Shown: positions 42,201 to 53,893 of the stretch, piece after piece
How the letters are laid out: each line of letters opens with the position of its first letter
Position numbering within the stretch: the first letter of the stretch is position 1
Assembly: GCF_004027225.2 (NCBI RefSeq)
Contig: NC_044284.2
Span: 11,574,501-11,638,500, forward strand
Source: Strigops habroptila
Lineage: Eukaryota; Chordata; Aves; Psittaciformes; Psittacidae
Length of the DNA: 64,000 bases
Direction of reading: 5' to 3'
Position numbers and translations under genes: made by a program
The notes under the pieces: model-generated
What the model was told of the DNA's origin: nothing
Seen by the model: the letters and a program-made list of their open reading frames with translations, nothing else
Database searches by the model: none

Positions 42201-45200
42201 TTCTGATGAAGAGTGGCTCAGATGTTGGTGAAACATTATCAGAAGTTGTAATTACATCAGTTCTGGGTGCATGCTTGTGAAAATAATTGCAGACTGTGGT
42301 AGAGGCTGAACATAAAGACTACAGGCACAGGATGAGGAAGAGCAGACTAGTAAGTAGTGATGTTAGAAGATGGGCTACTGCAGTTAGGGTGCTAGTCTGA
42401 GTGTAGCAGAATTCCCAGCCATGCTCTGGTCCAGCTCAGTGAGGCAGTCATGCACTGGACAATGTTCTGACCTTCCTTCATACTCTCCCATCCTGTGTCT
42501 GTTGTGAACTAGGGCTTTGGGGTGGAAATACTCAAATATTGACAATTCCAGTAAAGATAATTTCCATTTCCTACGTTGGGCGGGGGGAATGGAAAAAGAA
42601 AAACCCCAAAATAACCCCAAACACCCACCCCCTCAATGTGTTAAAGGTCAATGCAGAACCTTTATAATGTTTCTTGATAGCAGAAACAGTAAATGTAAGC
42701 AACGGGTGGTTTGTGTGTGGCTACATTCTCATCCTGCAGATAATGGTGGTTTGAGGGAGAGAGAACAGTGTTTGGTATGTTGTGAGTGCTTCCTTGAGGA
42801 AGTTAGAATTGTTGAAGATGCAGTAGAGCATTGCATACTAGTACTCCACCCTAGAAAATCAATTGGTAACAATTACTTTGCCTTCCTTGCCCCCTGTGCA
42901 GTGAAGCCTTAAGGGAAATACAATTTCAGATGGGAATTGTCATGTTAAAACTTCCATTGCTTTTTGTTGCTGTGGGATGTTTGGTCTTGTCTGGAAAAGT
43001 GTCTGTAAAGTAAAGAAGAACATTTGAAAAAACCCAATTTGCACATTGGCTCACTACCAAATGAAGAAGACATTAAAAAAATAATAGTAATTGAAAAAGG
43101 AGACCTGCTGATTGAAAGTGTGGTGTTTGGGGGCTCTTTGTCCTTCATCTGATTTACAGCCTTTTTGAGGTGCTGCGAAACATCTCTGGCAGTGACTGTT
43201 CCATAATCCAAACTTGATTTAGTCTCCTGGTAATGCTCTACTGCATCTAAATCTGTGGAGGTACCAGCCAAAAGGCTGTTAAATACTATAACGTATTGTT
43301 TCAGTTCTAGGCAGCAGCTATATCAGGAGAAGTTGTATCATAGTTCTTAAATGCCTTTGTTTAAACATGACTGTGAAATGTTAAAATGTAAGAATGTGGG
43401 ATTTTTCCCCTTACCTCCCCCTTGGAATCAGCTTTTTCTCAGGACATGAATTGATCTTGCTACAAGACTTGCTTGCCTCAAGCAGGGAAGCACCTGAGAA
43501 TAGAAGCGGCCTTAGAAGTGAAGGCTGGGTACCAATCTTAAATTGCTGCTTGTTGAAGAGTGTGACATTGTGAAATAGAATATTGGTGAAGTGGAACATG
43601 AGTCCTCTTTGGCTGCTCCTTGACACCAAGTTTAGCCGGCTCATTCCAGGAATGCATAAAAAAGAACATAATGAATTCATTCAATATTATCCAATGTAGG
43701 AACTGATGTTTTCTTGTCTTTGTTATTTTTCTTATGCTTGATGATGCTTCTTGCTTGTACAATGAACTTTTTGTTCGTTTTTAAAATTCAAAAGCCATTC
43801 TGCTTTTGTATTCACAGAGGAGGTGGTGGTGGTGGCGGAGGATGGAGAGCTGTTCAAGACAGGGATCAGTTTTACAGGTATTAAAGGAAAGCTTTTAGTG
43901 TCTGGTCATCAGTGAGAAATATATGTGGTATTTTTTTGAGTGTTCTGTGACTCAAGCCTCCAATAGGCTCGATTCTTTAAACACACGAACAGAAACTGGG
44001 TGGATGCTGAGCACTTGCAGCTCGTCAGTGAGCAGGGTGATTCATTTCAAAGGTTCTTTCATCGCTGTGTGAAGGGGTCAGGTTAGTACAAGGACACGTT
44101 AGCAAAGGAAAAACTGTGTGATTTATGCCAAAAAGTTAGTATCCTGAATGTAAGCGGAACTAGGCAAGAAAACACAAAGCTTGAGAGAGTGCCTGGGTTA
44201 GAGGGATTTGGGGGTGAGGTTGGTTGTAGCAGTGACTGCCAGTCAAAGAAACTCTTCTGTCTTGGGACAAATAATTTAGATTAAAAGCTAAGGTGTGTGA
44301 CTTGGCTTGTTTGGGATGCTCCTGGCGTGAAGCACTAAAGTGGCATTTAGTCAAATTGTGAATGCAAGAGAGCTTATATTTCTTCTGTTGGTCCAAAGTA
44401 ATAGTAGTCTGAAATGGTAATAAAAAGAGTATTAAGAAAATTCAAATCCTTGCTTTCTTATCCAATAGAAATATTGATCAGTTATTTACGTGCTCGTTAG
44501 CTTCCCCAGGTATACTCTTGATACCAGGATGGGGTTAGAAGTATCAGCATAAAGCTGCTGCAACTCATCTACCGCAGGCTTTAACGAAGGGATTTTTGTG
44601 TCACCCTCTCTGACAGGAGGAGGTCACCATCCCCATATTACAGCCGAGGGGGCTACAGATCTCGATCCAGATCTCGATCCTATTCACCTCGTAAGTAGTC
44701 ACAGAGCTTGCATGTCAAAAGCAGATTCCCTGCTCTTTGCCTGAACAACGTCTTTGGAGCTCTTGTGTCCATACAGACTGTTTGACTTCAGTGTGGTTAT
44801 TTTTTCTTTTGAACCACAGTTCTCTTTAATGTTTCATTGAGCAACTGGCAACCTTGAGGACACAGCAAATATTTAGTTTGCAAATAAACCAAACTAGATA
44901 ATACCACTTGTTAAAAAGTCTGAGGTACCATTTCTTTCTCCGAAACAGGAAAACAGGAGGTTGTAGTATGTTGACAGTTTGGTTACTGCTGGGGCAGCAA
45001 GGTTGAATCCCCAAGCCTCACATGTTCTAACACTAAAACTGAATTTCCCAACATAACTTGTTAAAGAGGAGGTTAACCTCATCTGAGCTCCAAACAGGGC
45101 TTTTTTTTTTTTTTCCCTGAATTGCTTATTTGCATGGAAGATAAAGCTGCATTTTGATGGCAGAAATGTAATAAACCGCAGTAGCATTCCTAGCATAGTG

Positions 45201-45572
45201 CCTTTGTAATGGATACAGAGTGAATGAATAGGTCGTGTTCTCATGTTTACCCTTTGTGTCCAAACGAAAACAAGTGTGACTCCTTTTACTGATCCATAGG
45301 GAAACTGGCCACCACAGAGCAGTTATACGAATTCTCATTGTGCACCAAAACACTGGCCCTGGGCATATGACAGGAACTGGGAGTTTCCTACACAAAGGAA
45401 CTTACTGGTAGAGCTGTACTGACTGCTTGAATTTATCATCGACACATCACAAGATGTTTAAATTCGATGCAGATCTGAGGGGAGGCAGTGAGTTTACAAG
45501 AAATCTTAAACAAATGTCAATCCTTGGAAGTCTAACAGTGTATGTGTTTTTTTTCTTCCAGGTCGCTATTAA
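26726..45572 (+). CDS. TRA2B: TRA2B, Transformer-2 protein homolog beta (SFRS10), complete, 9 coding exons
   Basis: Coding exons: 26726-26761, 32939-33072, 37161-37323, 38180-38368, 39627-39742, 40624-40707, 43818-43877, 44617-44690, 45562-45572; 867 nt, 288 aa, the human length. It is a nuclear SR-like splicing activator that binds GAA/AGAA exonic enhancers. Visible: an N-terminal RS domain (about 13-105), one RRM with RNP2 near 120-127 (LGVFGLSL) and RNP1 RGFAFVYF at 159-166, a linker [17 protein letters not shown], a [12 protein letters not shown] segment with seven or more glycines, and a C-terminal RS domain ending [11 protein letters not shown]. It differs from my memory of the human protein at only a few positions (for example [19 protein letters not shown]). 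The ATG has A at -3. Intron 1 carries the autoregulatory poison exon. TRA2A is less likely: the [20 protein letters not shown] start is TRA2B. Confidence 0.97.
27221..32389 (+). other. TRA2B: TRA2B intron 1, 5' part
   Basis: About 5.2 kb of AT-rich intron between coding exon 1 and the poison exon. No CR1 copies and no recognised RNA gene; poly-T/poly-A runs only (for example near 29200 and 31690). A pyrimidine-rich tract and branch-like sequence precede the poison exon at 32300-32389. Confidence 0.6.
32390..32667 (+). other. TRA2B: TRA2B poison exon (non-coding alternative exon 2)
   Basis: Acceptor TTTTTCTATTAAG ends at 32389 and a GTAATT donor follows 32667, giving 278 nt; the human alternative exon 2 is 276 nt by my memory. 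If included after exon 1, the frame reads 27 codons and stops at TGA 32471-32473, far upstream of the next junction, so the mRNA should undergo nonsense-mediated decay. The exon is purine-rich with many GAA/AGAA motifs (for example TTGAAGAAGGAAAA, GAAGATGAAAGAAG, GGAAGAATGAAGAAAAGG), the sequence TRA2B itself binds. This matches the known negative autoregulation of TRA2B, in which an ultraconserved element spans this exon. Inclusion in this species is inferred. Confidence 0.88.
33073..37160 (+). other. TRA2B: TRA2B intron between RS-domain exons
   Basis: A 4.1-kb AT-rich intron. It contains a long A/T-only tract at about 35545-35700 with an 18-bp perfect inverted repeat at its start. No coding exon or interspersed repeat was recognised; open frames are short and without domains. 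Confidence 0.6.
35559..35598. repeat. Perfect 18-bp inverted repeat (hairpin) in a TRA2B intron
   Basis: Left arm ATTATTACTGTCTTTCCT (35559-35576), 4-nt loop ACTC, right arm AGGAAAGACAGTAATAAT (35581-35598), an exact reverse complement. As RNA or single-stranded DNA it would form a stable 18-bp stem with a tetraloop. It sits at the start of a 100-bp A/T tract. Confidence 0.95.
37324..38179 (+). other. TRA2B: TRA2B intron before the RRM exon
   Basis: An 856-nt intron. A short GTGTGTGTATATATA dinucleotide run near 37858 is the only repeat noticed. No other feature is recognisable. Confidence 0.5.
38369..39626 (+). other. TRA2B: TRA2B intron inside the RRM
   Basis: A 1.26-kb intron splitting the RRM after the RNP1 exon. 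No repeat or additional exon recognised; read-through of exon 5 into it would add a long unrelated tail, which I consider a shadow frame. Confidence 0.5.
39743..45561 (+). other. TRA2B: TRA2B 3' introns
   Basis: Introns of 881, 3110, 739 and 871 nt separate the small 3' coding exons. They are AT-rich, with poly-T runs (for example about 45100) and no recognised interspersed repeats or RNA genes. Confidence 0.5.
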
Positions 45573-45965
45573 AGCATGACATATGGAGGAATTTCTAGCT
45601 ACAGCCTTTGAGTTGAAATTGCAAGTTTGTGGACAATATTTTTATTGTCTCTTCCATTTAAACAAGTGAACAGTGCCTAGCGAATAGGTGACTTTTACAC
45701 CTTTTACGAAGACTACTTCTGTGGTGTTAAATGCTGTTTCATTCTGCATATTTGTGTAGTTTGGTGCTTTGTTTCAAGTTGTGTTTTGAAAGGAGTATGT
45801 TTTGCATGTATTTTTTTAGTCTCCATTTTGACTCCTGAAAGGTTTCTATTGTAAAAACAAACTATTCAGTTAGTTTTTTCTACTGATTCCAAGGTATTCT
45901 GAAGATCAAAGCCTGTGTAAAATGCTTTCCAAAAGTGAAAAATAAAATAAAAAGAAGTTTGTTTT
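45573..45965 (+). other. TRA2B: TRA2B 3' UTR
   Basis: AT-rich sequence following the TAA stop (45570-45572), ending shortly after overlapping AATAAAATAAAA signals at 45941-45951 and a following T-rich element. This gives a 3' UTR of about 390 nt; longer alternative ends cannot be excluded. Confidence 0.7.
45941..45951 (+). terminator. TRA2B: TRA2B polyadenylation signals
   Basis: Two overlapping AATAAA hexamers, followed within 20-30 nt by GTTTGTTTTTTC, a good downstream U/GU-rich element. This is the first canonical signal after the stop codon. Confidence 0.8.
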
Positions 45966-46173
45966 TTCTTTTCCTACTCACTTTTGCCAAGTGTAAGTTA
46001 TGGGTTGAAAAGACACTAGAACACTTATGCTATTGTATGCTGCAATAATGTTTAAAACCCAGAAGTAAAATTCAGCCTAACTTGGTGTTGCTGGCTAGTT
46101 GTTCTCTAAAGTTAATAGCTTCAGGTATGTAAACCCAGTGTGTAGAGAAGTCGGTGTGCAGGAGCAAGAAACG

Positions 46174-46512
46174 TCATTCAGCAGCACTGTACGCATGGAG
46201 CAAGACCTGTAACAAACCCTTGGTAATGCTGTTGAGCTTTGAGGTGAGTGAGCTGTGAGCAGTTTATCTCCTACAGACCTTCAGTGGAGGTAAATGAGCA
46301 TGCACTTAGAGAAGCCAGTGAAGTAACATTTAGACTACTTTGATTTTTCTTACTTCTTATTTCTTCTGCCCTGTCCCTGACAGCGTTCAAGGCCAGGCTG
46401 GATGGGGTTTGGAGCAACCTGCCCTAGTGGAAGGTGTCCCTGCCCATGGCAGGGGCTTGGAACTGGATGAGCTTTAAGGTCCCTTCCAACCCAAACCATT
46501 CTATCTATGATT
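46174..46512 (+). repeat. Chimeric repeat, copy B: unknown head fused to CR1 3' tail
   Basis: The head (46174-46367) is the partner of 17787-18000, and the CR1 tail (46368-46512) joins at the same place and ends CCATTCTATCTATGATTC. Substitutions are scattered and there is one 18-nt deletion relative to copy A at a CTTCA direct repeat. It lies 210 bp beyond the TRA2B polyadenylation site. Confidence 0.85.
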
Positions 46513-49500
46513 CTTGATTCACTGATGATCTTCTTCCTAAAGAGTACATCTTTAACTGCATCTGCAGCTAAAATGCAATATAACTCTCAAATGATGCTCT
46601 CCTACCAGTGTTAGTGCAACTTTGCCTACTTGGATTCATGAACTTAAACACTTAAAAGAAAATTCTGTGCAAGATTTGAAAGTACTGTCAGACAAGAACT
46701 TCCCTCGGCCTCGTATCATAGCTCAATGGTTACCATGCATGGAGGACTAGAAAACAGGAGCAGTGAGATGCAGGATGCAGCTCGGCTACATCCACCACTC
46801 AGCTTTTCCTGTATGGTAACTTCCATGCATTTTTTTTCATGGACTAAGAGCAGTTTCAGGACACCATGGACCTGCAGCCTCCTGACCTTTTCTTGATGAT
46901 TTCCTCTGTGGGAATGGAGCAGGCAGCTGCTCTCCATGTATTTCTGCACCATTTCTCAGCAGTGGTCTCCATCATCTCTTGTCTTACTGTGGTTTGCAGC
47001 TCAAGGTAGATCTTTGTATGAAAGTTTTCAGTAACTTTGATCTTTTGGAGGGTGGTGGAAGGAAGGACCAGTATGGCACACAGTATTCCACAGGTTTAGG
47101 AACTGTGGGTTCATGTGGCAACATGATGTTGATATCTTTCTGAGCACTATCTCACAAGTGGCCTGGTTTGGTTCTGTTACGTACTACTGAGCTGAAGGTT
47201 TTCGTACGACTTACAAGAGCTTGCACTGGAGGATGAATGATGAGGAGCCCGTCCCTGCAGTTGTCCTTTCATCAGAGAATTTAAAACACAACTGTATGAG
47301 CTGCTGTGATGGCACTTGGCTACAAAGTGCCACCAAAGCCATCCCAGGTCGGGATTTAAGTGGTAAGCCTGTTTTACTGCCAGATTCTTGTTCAGTGGAA
47401 ACTACTGCAATAGTCCTATCAGCCTAACAAAAACCCTCAGAGGTAAACCCAGAGCAAGTGCTTGTGTGCTCTCTGAGCTACGTCCCATTTCTTTTATAGG
47501 AACGACCAGTCATTTGCTGTCCCATGAAGACTGGATTGCACTGATGGGTCCTTCATGAGGTGTTTCTCAAGCCCATTTCCCATTTCCAAAGCTGGCACTG
47601 AATCACTTGGTTTGCTGTTCAGGAAGGTTAACTCTCAAGTTACCTATTGGCTTTAAAGGCTCCTGGGCAAACGCAGTACATCTGTCGTATCCTGTGGTAA
47701 ATCAATGCAGTTAGATCTGTGATCAGATTGTTTTTTAACCTTGTGTTGGAGGATGTGCATTGAGCTTCCCACATAGGTTTGGGGTGAGTATTTCTCTGTG
47801 TGTGCAGAAATAGCGGTGTAGTCACTCCTGTACTCAAAATTATGCTCTGTACAGATGCAGGGAAGAAAAATGCTTTTCTGTTTTGCTCTCAGAAGCAGTT
47901 TGACAACTTGTGTGCAATCATAGGGAGCAACACACTGAAGAAATGAGCCCTGCCTGCTGCACCTGCCTGCAGGGGAAGGCAGCTAACAGCAGTATACCAG
48001 GCAGCTTAAAAAGGCTTTTACAAATACCTGGGTATTTGTTTTTACTGTCCAGAACAGACAGCAGCATTTCAGCAGTGATTTATTTTAACTGTATGAGCAG
48101 TAACATCCCATACGGGGCTGAGTTGCTATTCCCATTTACATGTCCCCTGGAGCACATAGTGCTGCTCCTGTGCTCAGAGCATCCCAAATCCCTGCGCCAG
48201 GTCCCCGCTCGGTAAGAGCGTTACGGATGCGTGCAGTTGTGGCGCTGGGAAGGGGGAGTCCCCCCCGCTGGAGCTGACCTTTCTCCTGTGCAGAGTGGGC
48301 AGTCTGTTCCATCTTTTGACCACGTTTTCTTAGTCACGGTCTTACGCTTCCTTTGAATCACTCGGCAGGGGCTGACGAACGCGGAGCGAGCTGCTTTATG
48401 TTTTAGTAAAACGAGGATTTCACAATGCGTGGTGCGCTTCCAGGCAGCTGAGTTCAGCTGAGGGCTCGCTGCTGCCAGCAGAGCATCCTCCCACCCCTTC
48501 CCCGCACAGCGATACCTGGTACTTCTGGTACAGCTTGGACCCGCTGCGGAGCAGCGTCTGGATGAAAGCTTTACCTCCGCCAAGGGTACCAAAGGGAACG
48601 GGGGTGTTGTGTTGGTGGGTGCCACTGCACTCTCAACTCCATTTTAAAGCTGTTTCTGGGGTTGGGGAAATCATCAGCCGTAGCCTTGCCATGGGGAGAG
48701 CCTTTTGTCTGGGTGGTTCCTGCTGCTGAATCACTCCCATTGCTTGTCAGTCCAGAAGAGAGCCCCTGGTCAGATGCTCCCCGTCGTGTGTCATGTTGCC
48801 CTGTTACGCGGGAATGACAGATTGCTGTGGTATGTGATGCACTTTGAAACCACGTCTGAATCACTGCTGGATGTCCTGATGCTCTGCCAGCGTGTAGCAC
48901 ACATTCAGCGCAGGGGAAGGGGGGTGAAGCGTCCCCTGAACTTCAGCAGGAATCCCACCGGCAGCAGGGAAGTGCCTTCTGCTGCGGCGGCTGCACAAGC
49001 AACATCTGCTTGGGTGGATGTGACACGCTGTGCCCTGTGCTGACCCGCTTTCCCGTCCAGAGAAGGACAAATAAAAAGCTTTAAAAGCACACGTGGGGGG
49101 GGGGAAGGAAACCGGGCACTGTTTGTGCTGTTGTGGGGCTGGTCTCCCCCCAACTGTGTGCAGGTGGAGTTTCCTCTGGGTCAGCTTGTGCCTCCTCCCC
49201 TGGCATGAGAGTCCCTGCACAACCCCATAGCATCTCCCCTGGGCATGAGGAAAGTCCTTGTGAGGGGTGGTGTAGCGCAAGGGAGCTGCTGAGCATCAGC
49301 ACGCCAGAGTTGGTATCATCAGGAGTAGTTGTGGGCTTAGTATATTCAGAAAAACATTATTAAAATCAATGTGTAAGGTGGCTCACAAACGCAAATTAAC
49401 TGGAAACTGGGTCTTCAGAGCGTCTGGGTCCAGTGTGGCACTGAGCATGGGGGTGGAGAGCATGGGGCTGCACCTGTCCTGCACCCCTCGCACAAGCTGT

Positions 49501-50071
49501 GCGGCAGCTTTCTTCTCTCTGCTGAACTTGGTGAGTTCCTAAAAATCCTCTTTTCCCTAGCAACTCCTTAACTCGGGTTCAAGCAATTTATATTGTGGTT
49601 CATGTTTCAGCTCCAGCAAATCCATCGCAGGAAAAGCAGGTACTCCTGACCCAACAGAGCTGCTTTTGGAGCTGAGAGAAGCTGACCCTTTCTTTTGCCT
49701 GCTTCACACTCCTTTGGTGTCCATCTGCAGCACCTGGCCTTTGCTCAATCACCTTGGATGTCACCTTAGACACCCATACCTTCAAGATCACTTAAGGAGA
49801 GTCAGACCCTGCTGTGAAGGACCTATTTGTACATCCCTACTGACAGTTTCTGTCCACTGTTCCCATAGTGAAAAACTTAGGAGTTATGTCCCAGCCACAC
49901 TCAGCCCCTGTGCAGGTGTAATTAACAGAGACCCAGTTATTAATTCAATTACTGAGCCACAATAGCTGCCTTGCACCCCAGCATCCCTGAGCATCCAGAG
50001 TTGACAACCTGAAAGGTTCTGGAATTTGGTAGTAGATTTTCACTCATGTCCTAGCAAATGGTGAGCAAAAT
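46513..50071. other. Intergenic region between TRA2B and IGF2BP2, left part
   Basis: Unique sequence without recognised genes or CR1 copies. A locally GC-richer patch near 48200-49100 contains open frames on both strands but no recognisable protein similarity and no convincing splice structure. A G run occurs near 49095. Confidence 0.5.
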
Positions 50072-50540
50072 GATTCATAGAATCACAGACTGGTTTGGGT
50101 TGAAGGTTCCCTTAGAGCTCATCCAGTTCCAAGCCCCTGCCATGGGCAGGGACACCTTCCACTAGAGCAGGTTGCTCCAAGCCCCTGTGTCCAACCTGGC
50201 CTTGAACACTGCCAGGGATGGGGCAGCCACAGCTTCTCTGGGCACCCTGTGCCAGCGCCTCAGCACCCTCACAGGGAAGAACTGCCTCAGATCTCATCTC
50301 AATCTCCCCTCTGTCAGGTTAAAGCCATTGCCCCTTGTCCTGTCACTACAGGCCCTTGTCCGAAGCCCCTCTTCAGGTTTCTTGTAGCCCCTTTAGGCAC
50401 TGGAGCTGCTCTAAGGTCTCCCCTTAAGGAGCCTTCTCTTCTCCAGGCTGACCCAGCCCAGCTCTCTCAGCCTGGCTCCAGAGCAGGGCTGCTCCAGCCC
50501 TCGCAGCATCTCTGTGGCCTCCTCTGGAGGGCCTGTGGCT
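50072..50540 (-). mobile_element. CR1 LINE 3' fragment, about 470 bp
   Basis: Starts with ATTCATAGAATCACAGACTGG on the plus strand and continues through the 'cttccactagagcaggttgctccaagcccctgtgtccaacctggcc' and 'cttctcttctccaggctgacccagcccagctctctcagcctgg' blocks to 'catctctgtggcctcctctgg'. It is one of the best preserved copies in the window. Confidence 0.94.
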
Positions 50541-51439
50541 TCAAAAGCACGGAAGTGTTTTTCAACCAAATTCTGAATTATTTTCTCAAATACACTGTCC
50601 ATAATGTGCGGCTTTAGTGCACTGCCAACTGCAGCCAATTCTGTGCTGCTTTTCCCTCATCTCTGCAGCAGCTGCTCAGTTTTCTTACAGGAGGTTTCTA
50701 AAAGCCAAAAGACACTTTTGAGAAAGTTCCTTAATGCTGTATTCGAGTTTATAATCTCAGCTTTGCTCCAACCTTGTCCTGTCTCATTCCTTGGCACACG
50801 GTGGTGGAGGGCAGGTGAGAGCCACTTCCACCAGCACATGCTGATCCCTCTCTACAGCGCATTGTGGCACATGGAGTCACCTCTGCAACTCGGAATCAAA
50901 TAATAAGTACTTCTGTAAAGGAAATCTGTTATTCTGTAGGGCAGGGTTTATATGTTTGGGGGTTTTTGGCATTACTTCTCCTGTAAAGGTTAGGAGGAGC
51001 CAGAGGTGCATCCCCGCACAAAGTGATGAGCAACTGCATCCCACCTTGCTCCCAAAGCCAATGGTGAGATTTCTCCTGTGTGATGAATGAGTGAAAAATA
51101 CCCTTAAGGATTCAGGGGAAACAGGCAGGACAGAAAGACAAGGCAGGTTCCTCCTGAGCCAGGTAGCCAGGCTTTTTCCATTGGATTAATGCATCTCCTG
51201 GGGAGCATAGCGAGGGCTTGGTCCAGCCAATTTTCCTCTCACCATGTAGCCCATTTATCCACCTCCTGGGGCACACATGTACAGCTATAACTGTGCTGTA
51301 TTCAGCTGCAAAGAGCAGTCGGGATCCAAGGATGCCCCAATGTCAGGCACCCCAAAAGCATCTGCTAACAGGAGCCCAACCAAGTGCCCTGACCGCAGGT
51401 CCCAGTAAAACCAGGCCATCAGGAAAAGGAGATGAACCT

Positions 51440-51745
51440 CATTGATCTTAACCTGCCTGCTCCAAAACAGGATCAACAAAGGCTGGGTAAAAACCCTCTC
51501 AAAACCTCCAGCCGAGGAACAGCTCCACCTCCTTCTCTTGCTGTGTCTGATCAGCCAAAGACGGGGTATTTTTCCCAATATCTCTTGTCTTTTCAAGGCA
51601 GCCCTTCACACACACCGCCTCTTATCTTGTCCTCCTCCAGACTAAACAAACCCTCCTTTAACCTTCCCTCACTATCACAGGTTTTTGCTCTTTTTATCAG
51701 TCTCGCTGCTGCCTCCTGGACTCGTTCCATGTCAGCATCTCTTCT
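51440..51745 (-). mobile_element. Old, diverged CR1-like fragment
   Basis: The stretch 'cttatcttgtcctcctccagactaaacaaaccctcctttaaccttccctcactatcacagg' followed by 'atcagtctcgctgctgcctcctggactc' resembles the reverse complement of old CR1/avian LINE copies. Divergence is high and the borders are guesses. Confidence 0.5.
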
Positions 51746-53369
51746 CAGAGAGGAATGATCTCGCTGCACATCCCACCTGCAGGGCTGCCCTTAGAAGATG
51801 ACCTGCCTTTCCTGACAGGTTCTGCACCACGCTTAGGACCATTTACCCTCAGCTTTGCCTGTGTTCTTGCTGCCTCACCAGCTATTTTGTACCAGCGCTC
51901 TTAAATCTTCCTTCCCAAAGCACACATATTTCCCTTGGCACCTCATCCGGACCAAGACCGGTTCACCAAATTCTAGGAAACAGAGTACCAGCTCCACAGG
52001 GTTGGGAGAACATCTGAAGGTTGTTGAGCTTCTTATGCAAGGCCAAAAACCAGGGGCAGGAGGGATGAGATCATGCAGGTAATTGCGGGAGGCTTCCCGC
52101 GTTACATCCTGCTCCCGCAGCAGACTTGAGCGAGGAGCCATAAATGAGTATTACAACCCGTGGGAACCAATTACTCCAGAAACATCGGGTTTCTCCTGCT
52201 GCTTCCCAGTGGCAATGACCTCACACAATGAAATGGCAGCTCCCTGCCCCTTACTGCTGATAGCTCATCGCTGGGGATGAGTTCATGACCTGAATGAGGG
52301 TAAGCTTTGTTTTTAAAAGGACATTATCAACACACTTCAGTCTAAAAGCACCCAGCAAAGGTGCTGGAGATGGCAGAGCCCCCATTCAGCCCCGTTGCTG
52401 AACGACAGCCCGGCAAGAGCTGCGCTGAAAGCGAAGACGAAGAAATTGGAGGAGAAAGGATTCTTCTTGCTTTGCATCATTGCAGTCCAACCACATCTAT
52501 TTTTGCTGTACACATGGCATCAAGCACCCGTCACTGCTATTCCTACTCCATCCAGCACCTCCGCATGACAAGGGAAGAGTGACAGCAGGATGGAGCGCAG
52601 CCGGAGAGAGCGTCACGTTCAATTGTCCTGCCACCCAACTTAAAATCTGGGGAATTAGATTACCAGCCTTCACATACACACACACCAGTAAAGGATGACT
52701 GGCCCTAGGGCACAACACTCAACAACCAGGACACTTGTCCCCCTGTCAGCTGGTATTACTTCTGCATCTTATTTTAGTGTCCAGTCACAGCCCGGACACA
52801 CTTCCATAAAGATTTGGCTTTGTATTCTCAAGAAGAGAGAGAATAAAACACTTGATGAGCAGTGTCCAGCCCTCAGCAGACAAAGCAAGCCGTGACACTA
52901 ACTCTTGGTCACTTGAGGACATCCTTCAGCAGAGCCCCCAAGAGCCACATGCCCCAGAACCTACAGCAGCCGTTCAGCACCGAGCTGAGAACACGCAAAA
53001 CTCAGTGCTGAGGTGTCAGAGCACCGGCTTGCTGTTTCCTGAAGCCTTTTGGATGATGGGCTCGCACATAGCGATGGCAAGTCAGACCTTGGCTGGGGCG
53101 GGTTTGTGCACTTTCCAAACAAGCGCATGTAATACAGGCTGTTATTTATTGACTGATTGTTTTACCTTGGTTTCTGAGCAGTTTCCCTCTCCCTGAAGGT
53201 ACTCAAGTGGTTTTGAGCAAGGACAGAGCTGGATCTGCCAGCAGGACACCAGAGCCAGACAAACTGTCGGAGATGGGGTGTGATGAGTTGAAGGGCAGAG
53301 ATGTTGGGGGGTGCAGGCAGCGAGCCCGCTATAGGCAGGGCTGCACCTCCTGACCCACCACGAATAAGT
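51746..53369. other. Intergenic region upstream of IGF2BP2
   Basis: No gene or clear repeat recognised. Short AT/CA runs (ACACACACACC near 52675). Distal regulatory sequence of IGF2BP2 may lie here but no motif cluster stands out. Confidence 0.45.
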
Positions 53370-53583
53370 GACCTGACATAGTTCTTCCCTGTGAGGGTGC
53401 TGAGGCGCTGGCACAGGGTGCCCAGAGAAGCTGTGGCTACCCCATCCCTGGCAGTGTTCAAGGCCAGGTTGGACACAGCGGCTTGGAGCAACCTGCTCTA
53501 GTGGAAGGTGTCCCTGCCCGTGGCAGGGGGTTGGAACTGGGTGAGCTGTAAGGTCCCTTCAACCCAAACCAGTCTGTGATTGC
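53370..53583 (+). mobile_element. CR1 LINE 3' fragment abutting the IGF2BP2 CpG island
   Basis: Sense orientation: 'agttcttccctgtgagggtgctgaggcgctggcacagggtgcccagagaagctgtggc', 'catccctggcagtgttcaaggccaggttgg', ending 'aaggtcccttcaacccaaaccagtctgtgattg'. The CpG-rich IGF2BP2 promoter begins within 20 bp of its 3' end, and the start codon lies about 390 bp away. Confidence 0.93.
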
Positions 53584-53824
53584 ATTAAACGGCTGGGACC
53601 CCGCTCCGGGGCTCTGCAGACCCCCCTCTGGAAGCCGCTTCAGCCCGCGCTGGGCACCCCCCCCGCGGCGGGTCAGGTTCCGCAGGTTTCCCGCTTTCCT
53701 TCCCCCCTCTCCGGCCGCACGGCGGGGGTCCGGCGGTTCCAACGTGCTCCCGAGCCCCGACCCGACGGGGCGGCCCCGGGGCCGGGCGCCCCGTTGGTGC
53801 GGCGGGCGGGGGCGGCGGCGGGCT

Positions 53825-53845
53825 GGGCTCGGCTCGGCTCGGCTC
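53825..53845 (+). repeat. GGCTC pentanucleotide array in the IGF2BP2 5' region
   Basis: Four consecutive GGCTC units about 130-150 nt upstream of the start codon. GC-rich simple repeat, likely transcribed as 5' UTR. Confidence 0.85.
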
Positions 53846-53871
53846 CGCCCGCTGCTCCTGCAGGCTCCTGC

Positions 53872-53893
53872 GGGGCTGGGGCTGGGGCTGGGG
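53872..53893 (+). promoter_or_regulatory. IGF2BP2: Canonical G-quadruplex motif upstream of IGF2BP2
   Basis: Four G4 tracts separated by uniform CT loops, (GGGGCT)3 followed by GGGG, then AGGGCGGG. This meets the standard intramolecular quadruplex pattern on the sense strand, 79-100 nt before the first ATG, so it could form in both promoter DNA and 5' UTR RNA. Confidence 0.75.

Noticed and set aside
48221-49280. Possible gene in GC-richer intergenic DNA between TRA2B and IGF2BP2
   Set aside because: Several overlapping frames on both strands, none with a known domain or matching splice sites.
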